From the IMG/VR virus record IMGVR_UViG_3300021599_002278, positions 1-47,035 of that record: DNA of 47,035 bases. One strand, written 5' to 3'. Source of the stretch: a virus. The notes below the pieces were generated by a model. It searched no databases. It was not told the origin of the DNA and saw nothing but the letters and a program-made list of their open reading frames with translations. This document shows, in pieces, positions 1 through 6,285 of this stretch. Numbering within the stretch: position 1 is the stretch's first letter; every line of letters starts with the position of its first letter. The translations under genes were made by a program, and so were the position numbers.

Positions 1-698
1 GTACAGGAACAACAGCAACGTTTTATGTATATACTAAAACGACAGCAGTAAGCTCTGTAGCAATTACAAATCAGGGCACAACTGTAACATATTTCCTACA
101 AGGAACATCTACTCTAATCGATAAGATTGCCGTAACTGGTGTAGATTCTGCTCCAGCAGGAACATCTGTAACAGTAACAGCAACAGCACAGGACGTATTC
201 GGAAATAAGATTTCTGGAAAGACTCTTAATGCAATTGCAAATGGTGCAACTCTTGATACAGTAACAGTAACAACAGGAGCAACACTAACAAACTTTGGAT
301 CAGCAGACGTTAAGTTTGTTGCCCCAGCAACAGGTCCAGTAACAATTGTATTCTATGCTGCAGCAGCAGACATGGCAGCAGCGGTTACAGGATTCAGCAC
401 ACCTTCTGCATCATCTGTAAAGATTATTGCAGTTCGTGATTTGGCTGGAGATCTAGCAGCACTTACAACACAACTTGCAGCAGCAAATGCTGCTAAGTTA
501 GCAGCAGAGGCATCTCTAGCAGCAGAGAGAACAGCACTTGCATCAGCAAAGGCAGAACTTGATGCTCTAAAGGCTAAGGCTATTGTTGATAAGGCAGCAG
601 CAGATCTTGCTAAGGCTACATACGTCAAGGAATACAACGCCCTTGCTAAAAAGTGGAACGCTAAGTTCCCTAAGCTTAAGGTAACACTTAAGAAGTAA
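1..698 (+). CDS. C-terminus of a large Ig-like/coiled-coil virion protein (5' partial)
   Basis: The frame is open from base 3 to the TAA at 696-698, so the start lies outside the window. The first ~120 visible residues are Thr/Val/Ala-rich beta-strand-like sequence typical of Ig-like repeats in phage decoration or fibre proteins. They are followed by an Ala/Leu/Lys/Glu-rich heptad segment (about 420-610) that should form a coiled coil, and a Lys-rich tail. A hairpin terminator follows directly, so this ends a transcription unit. A structural role is inferred from composition only; the exact family is unknown. Confidence 0.7.
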   Translation, partial: TGTTATFYVYTKTTAVSSVAITNQGTTVTYFLQGTSTLIDKIAVTGVDSAPAGTSVTVTATAQDVFGNKISGKTLNAIANGATLDTVTVTTGATLTNFGSADVKFVAPATGPVTIVFYAAAADMAAAVTGFSTPSASSVKIIAVRDLAGDLAALTTQLAAANAAKLAAEASLAAERTALASAKAELDALKAKAIVDKAAADLAKATYVKEYNALAKKWNAKFPKLKVTLKK

Positions 699-702
699 TT
701 TA

Positions 703-737
703 ATATGTGGGGCAGGATAACTTCTTGCCCCACATAT
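703..737 (+). terminator. Hairpin terminator after the virion gene
   Basis: A 12-bp perfect inverted repeat (arms 703-714 and 726-737) encloses an 11-nt loop just after the stop codon. The downstream tract is AT-rich (ATTTATAAAT) rather than pure T, so efficiency is uncertain. Confidence 0.7.
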
Positions 738-745
738 TTATAAAT

Positions 746-753
746 GATACAAT
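746..753 (+). promoter_or_regulatory. Extended -10 promoter (TGATACAAT) for a leaderless gene
   Basis: A TG-extended TACAAT box (748-753) sits exactly 6 nt before the ATG at 760, so the predicted transcript starts at the start codon. There is no Shine-Dalgarno sequence. Confidence 0.5.
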
Positions 754-759
754 AAACTT

Positions 760-909
760 ATGGAACCCAGTGTATATGAACTAGAAAATTATTTTAAAGA
801 AAAATATACAAAGCAAATATTAAAAGAAATAAAAGACTTTGAATTACCAGAGCACTGGAATCCAAAACAAGTAATAGACTATATTACTTATAAACTAGAT
901 CGGAAATAA
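760..909 (+). CDS. Hypothetical protein, 49 aa
   Basis: A short charged, probably helical protein starting MEPSVYELENYF with a conserved-looking 'PEHWNPKQVIDYI' segment. The C-terminal half resembles that of the neighbouring 49-aa protein at 1110 ('PPSWSPDFTLRYIINYI'), so the two are probably paralogous small phage proteins. ATG was chosen because the -10 box lies 6 nt upstream. The stop is 1 nt before the next ATG, suggesting one operon. Function unknown. Confidence 0.65.
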   Translation: MEPSVYELENYFKEKYTKQILKEIKDFELPEHWNPKQVIDYITYKLDRK

Positions 910-910
910 A

Positions 911-1105
911 ATGTTTAAGAAACTAAGACTATGGATGCTTGAGCAGCAGGTTAATGCCATTGTTGCACAAGATTCAGGAAAGAAGGAATCTACCGTGGCA
1001 AAAACTACAAAGAAGACTGTAGCTAAAAAGGTGGAAAAGAAGTCAGAGGCTAAGAAGGCTCCTGTCAAGAAGACTGCACCAAAAAAGACTACAAAGAAGA
1101 AGTAA
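911..1105 (+). CDS. Lys/Ala-rich basic protein with histone H1-like tail, 64 aa
   Basis: The first ~20 residues form an amphipathic segment (MFKKLRLWMLEQQVNAIVAQ). The rest is almost only Lys, Ala, Thr, Pro and Val in KKT/KKA/PKK repeats, like the C-terminal tails of histone H1 and bacterial HU-type nucleoid proteins. Nucleic-acid binding or DNA packaging by charge is likely, but composition alone does not prove it. It starts 1 nt after the upstream stop. Confidence 0.65.
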   Translation: MFKKLRLWMLEQQVNAIVAQDSGKKESTVAKTTKKTVAKKVEKKSEAKKAPVKKTAPKKTTKKK

Positions 1106-1109
1106 TACT

Positions 1110-1259
1110 ATGTCAGATATCCCTGTAGAACACGAAAATATAATTCGTGAAAAGGTTATTCAAAGTTTACTTGCTCTAACTATACCTCCATCATGGAGCC
1201 CAGACTTTACATTAAGGTATATAATTAATTATATAGGAGCTGATATTAAACGTGATTAA
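1110..1259 (+). CDS. Hypothetical protein, 49 aa
   Basis: Starts MSDIPVEHENIIREKVIQSL and carries a 'PPSWSPDFTLRYIINYIGAD' segment similar to the 49-aa protein at 760. It overlaps the following oxygenase gene by 8 nt, so translation is probably coupled. No function can be assigned. Confidence 0.6.
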   Translation: MSDIPVEHENIIREKVIQSLLALTIPPSWSPDFTLRYIINYIGADIKRD

Positions 1260-1998
1260 AGAAATAACTACAGGGATATTTGCCATTGAAAATTATATAA
1301 GTTTAGATACATGTAAATTTTTAAGCAATTGTTTTGATTTATCTATAACTCCTACTAGCAGAAAATCGATTTATGCTGGACCATCTTTTTCAGAAAAAAA
1401 TCCCAAGCAGGGATTGTCTGATGGACAAAATTATTTTAAATATGATCAAGCCGAAGGCAATTCCTTAGAAGCATCTAACTATAAAGTAGGCTTGGATTTA
1501 TTGGCTGGGATTGCAGATAGAACTGCAAAGACAATTTCTCATCATTATAATGGAGACTATTACCTAAAAAGTATGTTTTGGAGCAGGATGTTGTCTGGAG
1601 CGAAAAATACTTTACATATGGACAATTGGTATGAAACATCAGACGGTAATTTAAAGCCAAGACCGTTTAATAAACACGACAGATCAGGCCTCTTGTATTT
1701 GAATGATGATTTTGAAGGCGGAGAAATTAGATTTATAAAAAATGATTTTAAGATTAAACCAAAGCCTGGTACATTCATATTCTTTGAAGGAAACTTAGAC
1801 TCGGCACATGAAGTTTTAGAGGTTACTTCGGGTATTAGAAACAACATTATATCTTTTTATGGAGATAATGAATTTTATACCTCTGATACAAATATACAAA
1901 TAGAAAACCTAGAAATTACAATAGATGAAGTTCAAAGCACCGAAGAAAGCTTAGCAAAAATTAAGCAGATTATAGAGGACTATGACCAATACGTGTGA
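1252..1998 (+). CDS. 2-oxoglutarate/Fe(II)-dependent oxygenase, prolyl 4-hydroxylase-like
   Basis: A 248-aa protein with a double-stranded beta-helix dioxygenase domain. The iron ligands are visible as H122-x-D124 (HMD) and H186 (SAHEV), with R196 placed to bind 2-oxoglutarate. The 'LLYLNDDFEGGEIRF' strand is typical of the 2OG-FeII_Oxy_3/P4H group. The start is GTG, overlapping the upstream gene by 8 nt. It is a distant relative of the five oxygenases at 38.3-43.2 kb. The substrate (protein, peptidyl-proline or other) cannot be read from sequence. Confidence 0.85.
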   Translation: MIKEITTGIFAIENYISLDTCKFLSNCFDLSITPTSRKSIYAGPSFSEKNPKQGLSDGQNYFKYDQAEGNSLEASNYKVGLDLLAGIADRTAKTISHHYNGDYYLKSMFWSRMLSGAKNTLHMDNWYETSDGNLKPRPFNKHDRSGLLYLNDDFEGGEIRFIKNDFKIKPKPGTFIFFEGNLDSAHEVLEVTSGIRNNIISFYGDNEFYTSDTNIQIENLEITIDEVQSTEESLAKIKQIIEDYDQYV

Positions 1999-2098
1999 AA
2001 TAAAAGGCTGTGATAAGCCTGCTACAAGGCTTACAAGTACCGAATCTAACTATATAGAGATATGTGAAGGCCATTGGTACGAGAAATACAGAAAATGA
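1982..2098 (+). CDS. Small zinc-binding protein, 38 aa
   Basis: Starts MTNTCEIKGCDKPATRL and continues to 'ICEGHWYEKYRK'. The C-x4-C ... C-x2-H arrangement could bind one zinc ion, as in many phage mini-zinc proteins. It overlaps the oxygenase end by 17 nt in another frame. Function unknown. Confidence 0.6.
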   Translation: MTNTCEIKGCDKPATRLTSTESNYIEICEGHWYEKYRK

Positions 2099-2104
2099 TA
2101 TAAT
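2097..2104 (+). promoter_or_regulatory. -10 promoter element (TATAAT, GA-extended)
   Basis: Perfect TATAAT at 2099-2104, preceded by TGA, after the Cys-rich miniprotein. A short inverted repeat (AGATAG...CTATCT, about 2113-2136) lies in the leader before the RBS (AGGAGA) of the gene at 2161. A convincing -35 box at 17 nt is not seen. Confidence 0.45.
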
Positions 2105-2160
2105 AGAGGGATAGATAGACTTCTAGACCTATCTAAATAAAAACCTATAGGAGAAATAAA

Positions 2161-2307
2161 ATGTCAGACGGAAAGAATTTAACAGGCTTTAACGAAACAA
2201 AGCCAGGAGCAACAAACAGCTTGGGAGAGCAGTACGCTGCAGATCCAAAGTCAGCATTCCCATCAACAGATGTATCAAATCAGGCATCAGCACAGGGACC
2301 AAAGTAA
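2161..2307 (+). CDS. Hypothetical protein, 48 aa
   Basis: A Ser/Ala/Pro/Asn-rich, low-complexity protein (MSDGKNLTGFNETKPG...), probably disordered. It is preceded by AGGAGA 7 nt before the ATG. It sits in an operon with the two small genes downstream (3-nt gap). Function unknown. Confidence 0.65.
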   Translation: MSDGKNLTGFNETKPGATNSLGEQYAADPKSAFPSTDVSNQASAQGPK

Positions 2308-2310
2308 ATC

Positions 2311-2469
2311 ATGTGCGTTGAATGCGGTTGTGAAAGCATCGGAAGCGAAACAGGTATTGCAAATATTCCTGGCGGCATCCTTGATGTTACAAGAGATGGG
2401 GAAGCAGGATTAACATTAAATATGTCAGCAACTCCAGAACAAAGAGAAAGATTTATATCTGGTGAGTGA
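2311..2469 (+). CDS. Small Cys-rich protein, 52 aa
   Basis: Starts MCVECGCESIGSETG; the C-x2-C-x-C motif at the N-terminus is a likely metal-binding site. The rest is Gly/Asp-rich with 'VTRDGEAGLTLNMSATPEQR'. It overlaps the next gene by 8 nt. No function assigned. Confidence 0.65.
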   Translation: MCVECGCESIGSETGIANIPGGILDVTRDGEAGLTLNMSATPEQRERFISGE

Positions 2470-2650
2470 TAACGGAACTGGTATGGGAACCCCACCTAAT
2501 CCATCACCATCGGGTGCGGTAACAAGTAGAGAAGCTACTAGAAAGAACCCAAGACAGGGTTTAAAAATAGATACAAATAAACATGGTATACGTAGAGAAA
2601 CATCTCTAATTCCAAAAGCGCCTAGAAAAACAAGGCCTAAAAAGGTATAG
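2462..2650 (+). CDS. Hypothetical basic protein, 62 aa
   Basis: GTG start overlapping the upstream stop. Pro/Ser/Gly-rich N-terminus and a strongly basic C-terminus ('PKAPRKTRPKKV'), probably disordered and nucleic-acid binding. It ends just before a strong terminator, so it closes the 2161-2650 operon. Confidence 0.6.
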   Translation: MSDNGTGMGTPPNPSPSGAVTSREATRKNPRQGLKIDTNKHGIRRETSLIPKAPRKTRPKKV

Positions 2651-2660
2651 TATATAAAGC

Positions 2661-2690
2661 AATTCCCCCCTATTACTTAGGGGGGAATTT
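2661..2690 (+). terminator. Strong intrinsic terminator
   Basis: AATTCCCCCC / GGGGGGAATT, a 10-bp perfect stem with an 8-nt loop, followed by TTCAT. It ends the operon that starts at 2161. Confidence 0.8.
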
Positions 2691-2704
2691 CATATTAGGA
2701 CAAT

Positions 2705-2797
2705 ATGTGTAAAAATTGTGGGAACTGTTCAAAAGAACATAGCGGAAGAACAATCGATGATTCAATAGATGAATCAGAAGCTAGTATATTGGTTTAG
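2705..2797 (+). CDS. Very small Cys-rich protein, 30 aa
   Basis: MCKNCGNCSKEHSGRT followed by an acidic tail. C-x2-C-x2-C resembles a metal knuckle. AGGA lies 5 nt before the ATG. It ends inside the convergent gene at 2794. Small size keeps confidence moderate. Confidence 0.45.
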   Translation: MCKNCGNCSKEHSGRTIDDSIDESEASILV

Positions 2798-3090
2798 TTG
2801 TCTTTAGTAACGGCACGTTCAATTCTATCAATTGAATCACGCAATGAAGATCCGCCGTTGTTAAATAGTTCAGCTTTAATAATTGCAAGCTCAGCATCTA
2901 TTTTTTCAAAATGCTCTTGACCGTCATTTAGCCTCTTAGTAATACCTGGTTTATCTTCTGTGCCGTACCAATCATCAATAAACTGAAACCAAGTTTTAAA
3001 TAGCTTTGAAACTTTGTTAATTATGTATATAAGAGCCGAAAGGGCGGCTCCTATCAAAACTATCCATTGTAGAGGGTTCATGTTACTCAT
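2794..3090 (-). CDS. Membrane-anchored coiled-coil protein, 98 aa (DUF2746-like)
   Basis: One N-terminal transmembrane helix (about residues 8-25, 'QWIVLIGAALSALIYIIN') is followed by a charged helical domain with heptad-like spacing. This layout matches small actinophage DUF2746-type membrane proteins, some of which lie near lysis genes. A lysis or superinfection role is only inference. It is transcribed leftward from a TATAAT box near 3099-3104, divergent from the gene at 3194. Confidence 0.6.
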   Translation of the reverse strand: MSNMNPLQWIVLIGAALSALIYIINKVSKLFKTWFQFIDDWYGTEDKPGITKRLNDGQEHFEKIDAELAIIKAELFNNGGSSLRDSIDRIERAVTKDN

Positions 3091-3158
3091 AATTGTTTAA
3101 TTATACATTCCTAGTATACTCAATGCAATTAACTAAAATTGCTCAACAGACATTATGG

Positions 3159-3187
3159 TTGACAAGGATCTGTATAAATTATATAAT
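3159..3187 (+). promoter_or_regulatory. Consensus sigma70-type promoter, TTGACA-N17-TATAAT
   Basis: Both hexamers are perfect: -35 at 3159-3164, -10 at 3182-3187, spacer 17 nt. The ATG at 3194 is 6 nt after the -10, so the mRNA should be leaderless. It probably drives the 3194-3895 cluster. Confidence 0.85.
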
Positions 3188-3193
3188 TAAGAA

Positions 3194-3367
3194 ATGCTAA
3201 ATATTATTGAAAAAATTGTGTGCTTATTTAAAGGGCACGACACTCGGTTTGCTGGGAATTGCCCGTATACCAGAAGGTCCTACAACGCATGCCTAAGATG
3301 CGGTAAAGTATCCGATCAGGGGATAGTGTTTGATCTTACAGAAGAAATAGATAAAGAGGAAGTATAA
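3194..3367 (+). CDS. Small zinc-ribbon protein, 57 aa
   Basis: Contains 'C-P-Y-T-R-R-S-Y-N-A-C-L-R-C-G-K', i.e. Cys residues spaced like the phage DUF1660/zinc-ribbon miniproteins, and an acidic C-terminus. Leaderless start directly downstream of a consensus promoter. It lies 1 nt before the SpeD-like gene; its acidic end carries that gene's RBS (GAGGAAG). Function unknown. Confidence 0.65.
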   Translation: MLNIIEKIVCLFKGHDTRFAGNCPYTRRSYNACLRCGKVSDQGIVFDLTEEIDKEEV

Positions 3368-3368
3368 A

Positions 3369-3755
3369 ATGATATACCACAAGCACCTTTTGGTTAATGC
3401 TAAGGTCAACTCACCAATTAGAACTGAAGAAGAAGGAGTGGCATTCTTAGAAAACCTTGTGAACAAAATTGATATGAAAATTATCAAAGGACCATTTGCC
3501 AAGTTTGTAGATAATGACGCAGAGGGAAACTCTGGGTTAACAGCAATAGTTATGATCGAAACAAGCCACATAGCATTTCATATTTGGGACCAGGTAAATC
3601 CAGGACTGTTGCAGTTTGACCTATACACATGCGGAAAGCTAGAACTAGAAAAGGTTATAGGATTAATTAAAGAAAGATTTGATATTGTATCTATGGACTA
3701 TGTATTGTTTGATAGAGAAAATGGATTTAATGTGGAAGCGCAGGGTCAAATTTAA
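3369..3755 (+). CDS. speD: S-adenosylmethionine decarboxylase-like proenzyme
   Basis: A 128-aa protein of the size of bacterial class 1b AdoMet decarboxylases, which self-cleave to a pyruvoyl enzyme and make the aminopropyl donor for spermidine. The cleavage/pyruvoyl serine is S66 in 'IETSHIAFHIWD'; H71 and C88 ('LYTCGK') occupy the places of the processing His and proton-donor Cys (S-to-H spacing of 5, as in T. maritima). The residue before the serine is Thr instead of the usual Glu/Ser. It is followed without a gap by a CDGSH protein. Family assignment is strong; activity is inferred. Confidence 0.85.
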   Translation: MIYHKHLLVNAKVNSPIRTEEEGVAFLENLVNKIDMKIIKGPFAKFVDNDAEGNSGLTAIVMIETSHIAFHIWDQVNPGLLQFDLYTCGKLELEKVIGLIKERFDIVSMDYVLFDRENGFNVEAQGQI

Positions 3756-3895
3756 TGCCAGCAATGTGCCATTGCAATATGTCTAGAAACTACCCGTTTT
3801 GTGACAATACACATAAAAAGATAAGCCCACAAGGCACTGTAACTCCAGAAAAATCTGAAGGATTTCCTAGTCCAGAACAACCACAAGAAGGCTAG
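3755..3895 (+). CDS. CDGSH-type iron-sulfur miniprotein, 46 aa
   Basis: The N-terminus reads MPAMCHCNMSRNYPFCDNTH, which fits the CDGSH (mitoNEET) cluster motif C-x-C-x2-S-x3-P-x-C-D-x2-H, with Asn replacing the usual Gly. Three Cys and one His would bind a labile [2Fe-2S] cluster. The C-terminal half is Pro/Glu-rich and probably disordered. The ATG overlaps the SpeD stop codon (TAATG), implying coupled translation. This is among the shortest CDGSH proteins one could expect. Confidence 0.8.
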   Translation: MPAMCHCNMSRNYPFCDNTHKKISPQGTVTPEKSEGFPSPEQPQEG

Positions 3896-3915
3896 ACGTA
3901 GTATTTTTTTTAGTG

Positions 3916-3921
3916 TATAAT
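3916..3921 (+). promoter_or_regulatory. -10 promoter element (TATAAT) before the 3969 gene
   Basis: Perfect TATAAT preceded by TG-rich sequence (GTGTATAAT). A short hairpin (GACTgggatcacAGTC) and an AAGGAG ribosome-binding site lie in the leader before the ATG at 3969. No clear -35. Confidence 0.5.
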
Positions 3922-3968
3922 AAGGAGAGAAGACTGGGATCACAGTCATAAACAATAAGGAGAAACTC

Positions 3969-4169
3969 ATGAGTCTAGAAGCAACTTGGTCAGACAAGAT
4001 CGGAACCTGGGAAGTCGACGTTCCAGGCAAGAAGTTCGTTCGTAAGGACGCAGAAGGCGCAGCTAACGGCGAGGTAACATTTGATTATGTCGCTGAAACA
4101 GATTGCCCACAGTGGTTCAAGGACCACCTTGCTGCTAATGCACCAGCAGAAGAACCAGCAGCAGAATAA
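3969..4169 (+). CDS. Hypothetical acidic protein, 66 aa
   Basis: Starts MSLEATWSDKIGTWEVDVPG and ends in an Ala/Glu/Pro-rich tail. Strong RBS (AAGGAG, 8 nt before the ATG), own promoter and terminator: a monocistronic, probably well-expressed gene. Codon use is richer in G/C than its neighbours. Family unknown. Confidence 0.7.
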   Translation: MSLEATWSDKIGTWEVDVPGKKFVRKDAEGAANGEVTFDYVAETDCPQWFKDHLAANAPAEEPAAE

Positions 4170-4184
4170 GTAAACTGTTTTAAG

Positions 4185-4215
4185 TTAAGGCTAGGGAATA
4201 ACTCTCTAGCTTTAA
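4185..4215 (+). terminator. Intrinsic terminator
   Basis: Stem TTAAGGCTAG / CTAGCTTTAA (one mismatch position) with an AT-rich loop, followed by TTATTTAT. It ends the 3969 gene. Confidence 0.65.
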
Positions 4216-4231
4216 TTATTTATATTAGAAA

Positions 4232-4237
4232 TATAGT
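4232..4237 (+). promoter_or_regulatory. -10 element TATAGT, near-leaderless
   Basis: TATAGT lies 5 nt before the ATG at 4243, and no RBS is visible, so a leaderless transcript is likely. Confidence 0.4.
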
Positions 4238-4242
4238 GTATT

Positions 4243-4404
4243 ATGACCGAATATAGTGAAGCGAAAAGTGCGGCGGCGAGAGAGATGAATTCAGATCAAT
4301 TCGACGATGAGTATGACCTAGATAGGTCTATGCGTCTTAAGATCGCCATAGAGAAGGTATTTGAAGAAAATGCGGATCTCTTTGAAAGGCTTAAAAATGA
4401 ATGA
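4243..4404 (+). CDS. Hypothetical acidic helical protein, 53 aa
   Basis: MTEYSEAKSAAAREMNSDQF followed by 'DRSMRLKIAIEKVFEENADLFERLKNE', a predicted long helix. It overlaps the next gene by 8 nt (ATGA type). Function unknown. Confidence 0.6.
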   Translation: MTEYSEAKSAAAREMNSDQFDDEYDLDRSMRLKIAIEKVFEENADLFERLKNE

Positions 4405-4501
4405 GCCTAAAATAATGAAAATGGACTGGCGTCCATTGGGATATTGGCCAGTTTATAGGGATGGAAGATTAGAGTGGGAAAAGGATCCAGATAATGATTG
4501 A
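4397..4501 (+). CDS. Hypothetical protein, 34 aa
   Basis: MNEPKIMKMDWRPLGYWPVY then 'RDGRLEWEKDPDND'. Trp/Tyr-rich; overlapped at both ends by neighbouring genes (8 nt each), the pattern of a translated operon member. Confidence 0.5.
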   Translation: MNEPKIMKMDWRPLGYWPVYRDGRLEWEKDPDND

Positions 4502-4832
4502 AGCTATTGTAAATAGGATTATGAGATGGGACTCACTGAGAAATGCTGTATTTGATGAAGTCAATATGTATAACTCATTAACTAGAATAATTAATGATCC
4601 AGAGTCCATGAAAACAGCAGCAGCATATTGGGAAGAAAAGGCGGGCTGGAAGGGCTGGAATACCAATAATAACAAGTACTACTTTAATGATATAGAAGAG
4701 AATACTATAGGAGATGCAATGGAAGCACTTGATATAATGTCTAATAGATCTATAGGATACTCTACAGGCAAATGGTCAGATGATGATGATATTCATCCAA
4801 CAATTACTCCCTTGTTTGGACCTAATAGATAA
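4494..4832 (+). CDS. Hypothetical protein, 112 aa
   Basis: The last gene of the 4243-4832 operon. Trp/Asn/Asp-rich with 'AAAYWEEKAGWKGW' in the middle. No recognised domain, signal peptide or membrane segment. Confidence 0.65.
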   Translation: MIEAIVNRIMRWDSLRNAVFDEVNMYNSLTRIINDPESMKTAAAYWEEKAGWKGWNTNNNKYYFNDIEENTIGDAMEALDIMSNRSIGYSTGKWSDDDDIHPTITPLFGPNR

Positions 4833-4838
4833 ATCTAG

Positions 4839-4862
4839 TTGAGTAAAATATTATGCTATAAT
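4839..4862 (+). promoter_or_regulatory. Short-spacer promoter TTGAGT-N12-TATAAT
   Basis: Perfect TATAAT (4857-4862) exactly 6 nt before the ATG at 4869 (leaderless). The TTGA-type box is only 12 nt upstream instead of 17. It resembles 17913-17935 and 19254-19277. Confidence 0.5.
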
Positions 4863-4868
4863 CAGATT

Positions 4869-5027
4869 ATGGGCATATTAGATAATTTAGAAGCTTACCT
4901 TGAACACCAAGACAAATGTGTCTATTGTGGAGAAAAGGCTTTGTATACACAAATAGGACAAGTAGGTAGAATCTACCGTGTTGTCGATGTGTGTAAAAAG
5001 CATTTCATCCAAGATGAACCTTCATAA
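4869..5027 (+). CDS. Small zinc-finger protein, 52 aa
   Basis: MGILDNLEAYLEHQDKCVYC... with C-x2-C (CVYCGEKA) and C-x3-H (VCKKHF) pairs, a likely single zinc site. ATG 4869 is preferred over an upstream TTG because of the -10 box 6 nt away. The reading frame stays open directly after the TAA (see the next entry). Confidence 0.65.
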   Translation: MGILDNLEAYLEHQDKCVYCGEKALYTQIGQVGRIYRVVDVCKKHFIQDEPS

Positions 5028-5492
5028 AATGACTCTGAAGCTGAAAGATTTGTCGACAATTTTCCAAATGAATCTACCTGGGCAGACGTTGAGGAAGTAG
5101 CAGAATCCCTTGGATTAGATATATCTGATGTTGAAGATGATGATGTTGAGAATTATATGGAAATGGGCGGGACAAACAAGGGTAAGCTAGAATCCTCAGT
5201 AGGCCCAATACAATGGCTATACGATAATAAGGCTAAGGCATATATTGTCTATATGGTATTAACTCTCAATGATAAACCAAGAGATATTATCTACAATATA
5301 GAGCCATCTATTATGAAAGAATGGATTGATTCTGATTCTATGGGAGAATATTGGAATAATATAATCAGATCTAACAAAGATATCGAGAATGCAGCATCTA
5401 GCTCAGATTTTCCTATTGGTGGTTGTAACGACAACTTGCTTGATCCAAGCGTTGTGTCTAGATTTAACACCAGATTTGTAGCTATATCCTAG
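5028..5492 (+). CDS. Acidic protein with KTSC-like region; start disrupted
   Basis: Coding-like sequence begins right after the upstream TAA in the same frame (NDSEAERFVDNFPNESTW...), but no ATG, GTG or TTG exists in frame until ATG 5157. An ATG at 5029 is one frame off. Either a 1-nt deletion after that ATG, or readthrough of the TAA, would restore a ~150-aa protein. From 5157, 'GPIQWLYDNKAKAYIVYM' and 'MKEWIDSDSMGEYWNNII' look like a KTSC-type domain (weak call). Confidence 0.5.
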   Translation, partial: NDSEAERFVDNFPNESTWADVEEVAESLGLDISDVEDDDVENYMEMGGTNKGKLESSVGPIQWLYDNKAKAYIVYMVLTLNDKPRDIIYNIEPSIMKEWIDSDSMGEYWNNIIRSNKDIENAASSSDFPIGGCNDNLLDPSVVSRFNTRFVAIS

Positions 5493-5643
5493 ATTCCTCC
5501 CGCCATTTAACATGGCTTATATGGCCTTCTAGAGCCCTTTTTGACCTATTCTAGAGAATGTCTACCATAAAATATACTATTAATTTTTGATCAATTACTA
5601 TCTATTTATATATAGTTATATATACATGTAATGGGTCATGTCC

Positions 5644-5678
5644 TCCATTTTACTCCACCGTAATCCATTTTGCTCCAC
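5644..5678 (+). repeat. Direct repeat, two 15-nt copies
   Basis: TCCATTTTRCTCCAC occurs at 5644-5658 and 5664-5678, a 20-nt period (two helical turns), inside the candidate origin. It could be an iteron-like protein-binding site. Confidence 0.6.
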
Positions 5679-5773
5679 ATGTATGCATATGTTCAGGGAT
5701 TTGTCAATACCTCTCGTAAATGGCATATTTGGCCCACATTGTCAATAGATTTTAGCGAAATTTGGCCCTCAAT

Positions 5774-5818
5774 TTTTCCACAAAAAAATCCACAGGCTGT
5801 GGATAAACCTGTGGATAA
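5774..5818 (+). promoter_or_regulatory. Cluster of DnaA-box-like sequences
   Basis: Two perfect boxes (TGTGGATAA, complement of TTATCCACA) at 5798-5806 and 5810-5818, plus near-matches TTTTCCACA (5774-5782) and AAATCCACA (5786-5794) in the opposite orientation. They are spaced about 12 nt apart. Confidence 0.65.
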
Positions 5819-5839
5819 TTTTGGGCTATGTATATTTAA

Positions 5840-6211
5840 TTAGGCAAATGGATCCTTATCCTCTATATAACCAAAGACTTGAGCTCTTGGTTTTTGGATC
5901 TTCTTTACCGCCGCCTTTTGTACTGCAGGTGGAAGTTTGATATTCTCCCATTTGTATTTCTTGGACAGTTCTTCTATCTTTTTATCTAGTTCTTTGGCTA
6001 AGAACAAGCCTTCGGAAGTATTGCCATGCTTCCAATCTTCCTCATGCCGTCTTGCTTCCTTTTCTATAACCCATGCTACCAATTCCATTACTCTGTCAAT
6101 TGTGTAATGTGGTTGGTCTGACAGTATTCGGGCTACAGTTGCAGGATTGAACCAATGGTCTTCTGTGGCATTAGCAATTGTATCAGCAACATTTTGTTCT
6201 TTGTTTTTCAT
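5840..6211 (-). CDS. Hypothetical helical protein, 123 aa
   Basis: The last gene of the leftward block, driven by its own short-spacer promoter at 6232-6254. Contains 'NPATVARILSDQPHYTIDRVMELVAWVIE', which reads like a small HTH-type helical segment, and a basic C-terminal region. A DNA-binding role is possible but not demonstrated. RBS GAAAGG lies 8 nt before the ATG. Confidence 0.65.
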   Translation of the reverse strand: MKNKEQNVADTIANATEDHWFNPATVARILSDQPHYTIDRVMELVAWVIEKEARRHEEDWKHGNTSEGLFLAKELDKKIEELSKKYKWENIKLPPAVQKAAVKKIQKPRAQVFGYIEDKDPFA

Positions 6212-6231
6212 AGTCCGCCTTTCGTCTTTGG

Positions 6232-6254
6232 ATTATATCATGAAGGGCTGACAT
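6232..6254 (-). promoter_or_regulatory. Short-spacer early promoter (ATGTCA-N11-TATAAT)
   Basis: On the minus strand: box ATGTCA (6254-6249), 11 nt, TATAAT (6237-6232). The box lies in the loop of a GGGCTG/CAGCCC hairpin (6245-6265) that could terminate the gene at 6286. Confidence 0.75.
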
Positions 6255-6265
6255 TGCGCCAGCCC
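6245..6265 (-). terminator. Hairpin overlapping a promoter
   Basis: 6-bp stem GGGCTG/CAGCCC, downstream of the 6286-6429 gene. The promoter box for the next gene lies in its descending part. No long T tract. Confidence 0.4.
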
Positions 6266-6285
6266 CTCAATGTATGATAGATTTA

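Larger units (their letters stand above)
5493..5839 (+). other. Gene-free AT-rich region, candidate replication origin
   Basis: This 347-bp gap is the longest without a gene and lies where rightward and leftward gene blocks converge. It has a very AT-rich core (about 5560-5640), two 15-nt direct repeats, and four DnaA-like boxes near 5774-5818. Origin function is inferred from this combination only. Confidence 0.45.
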
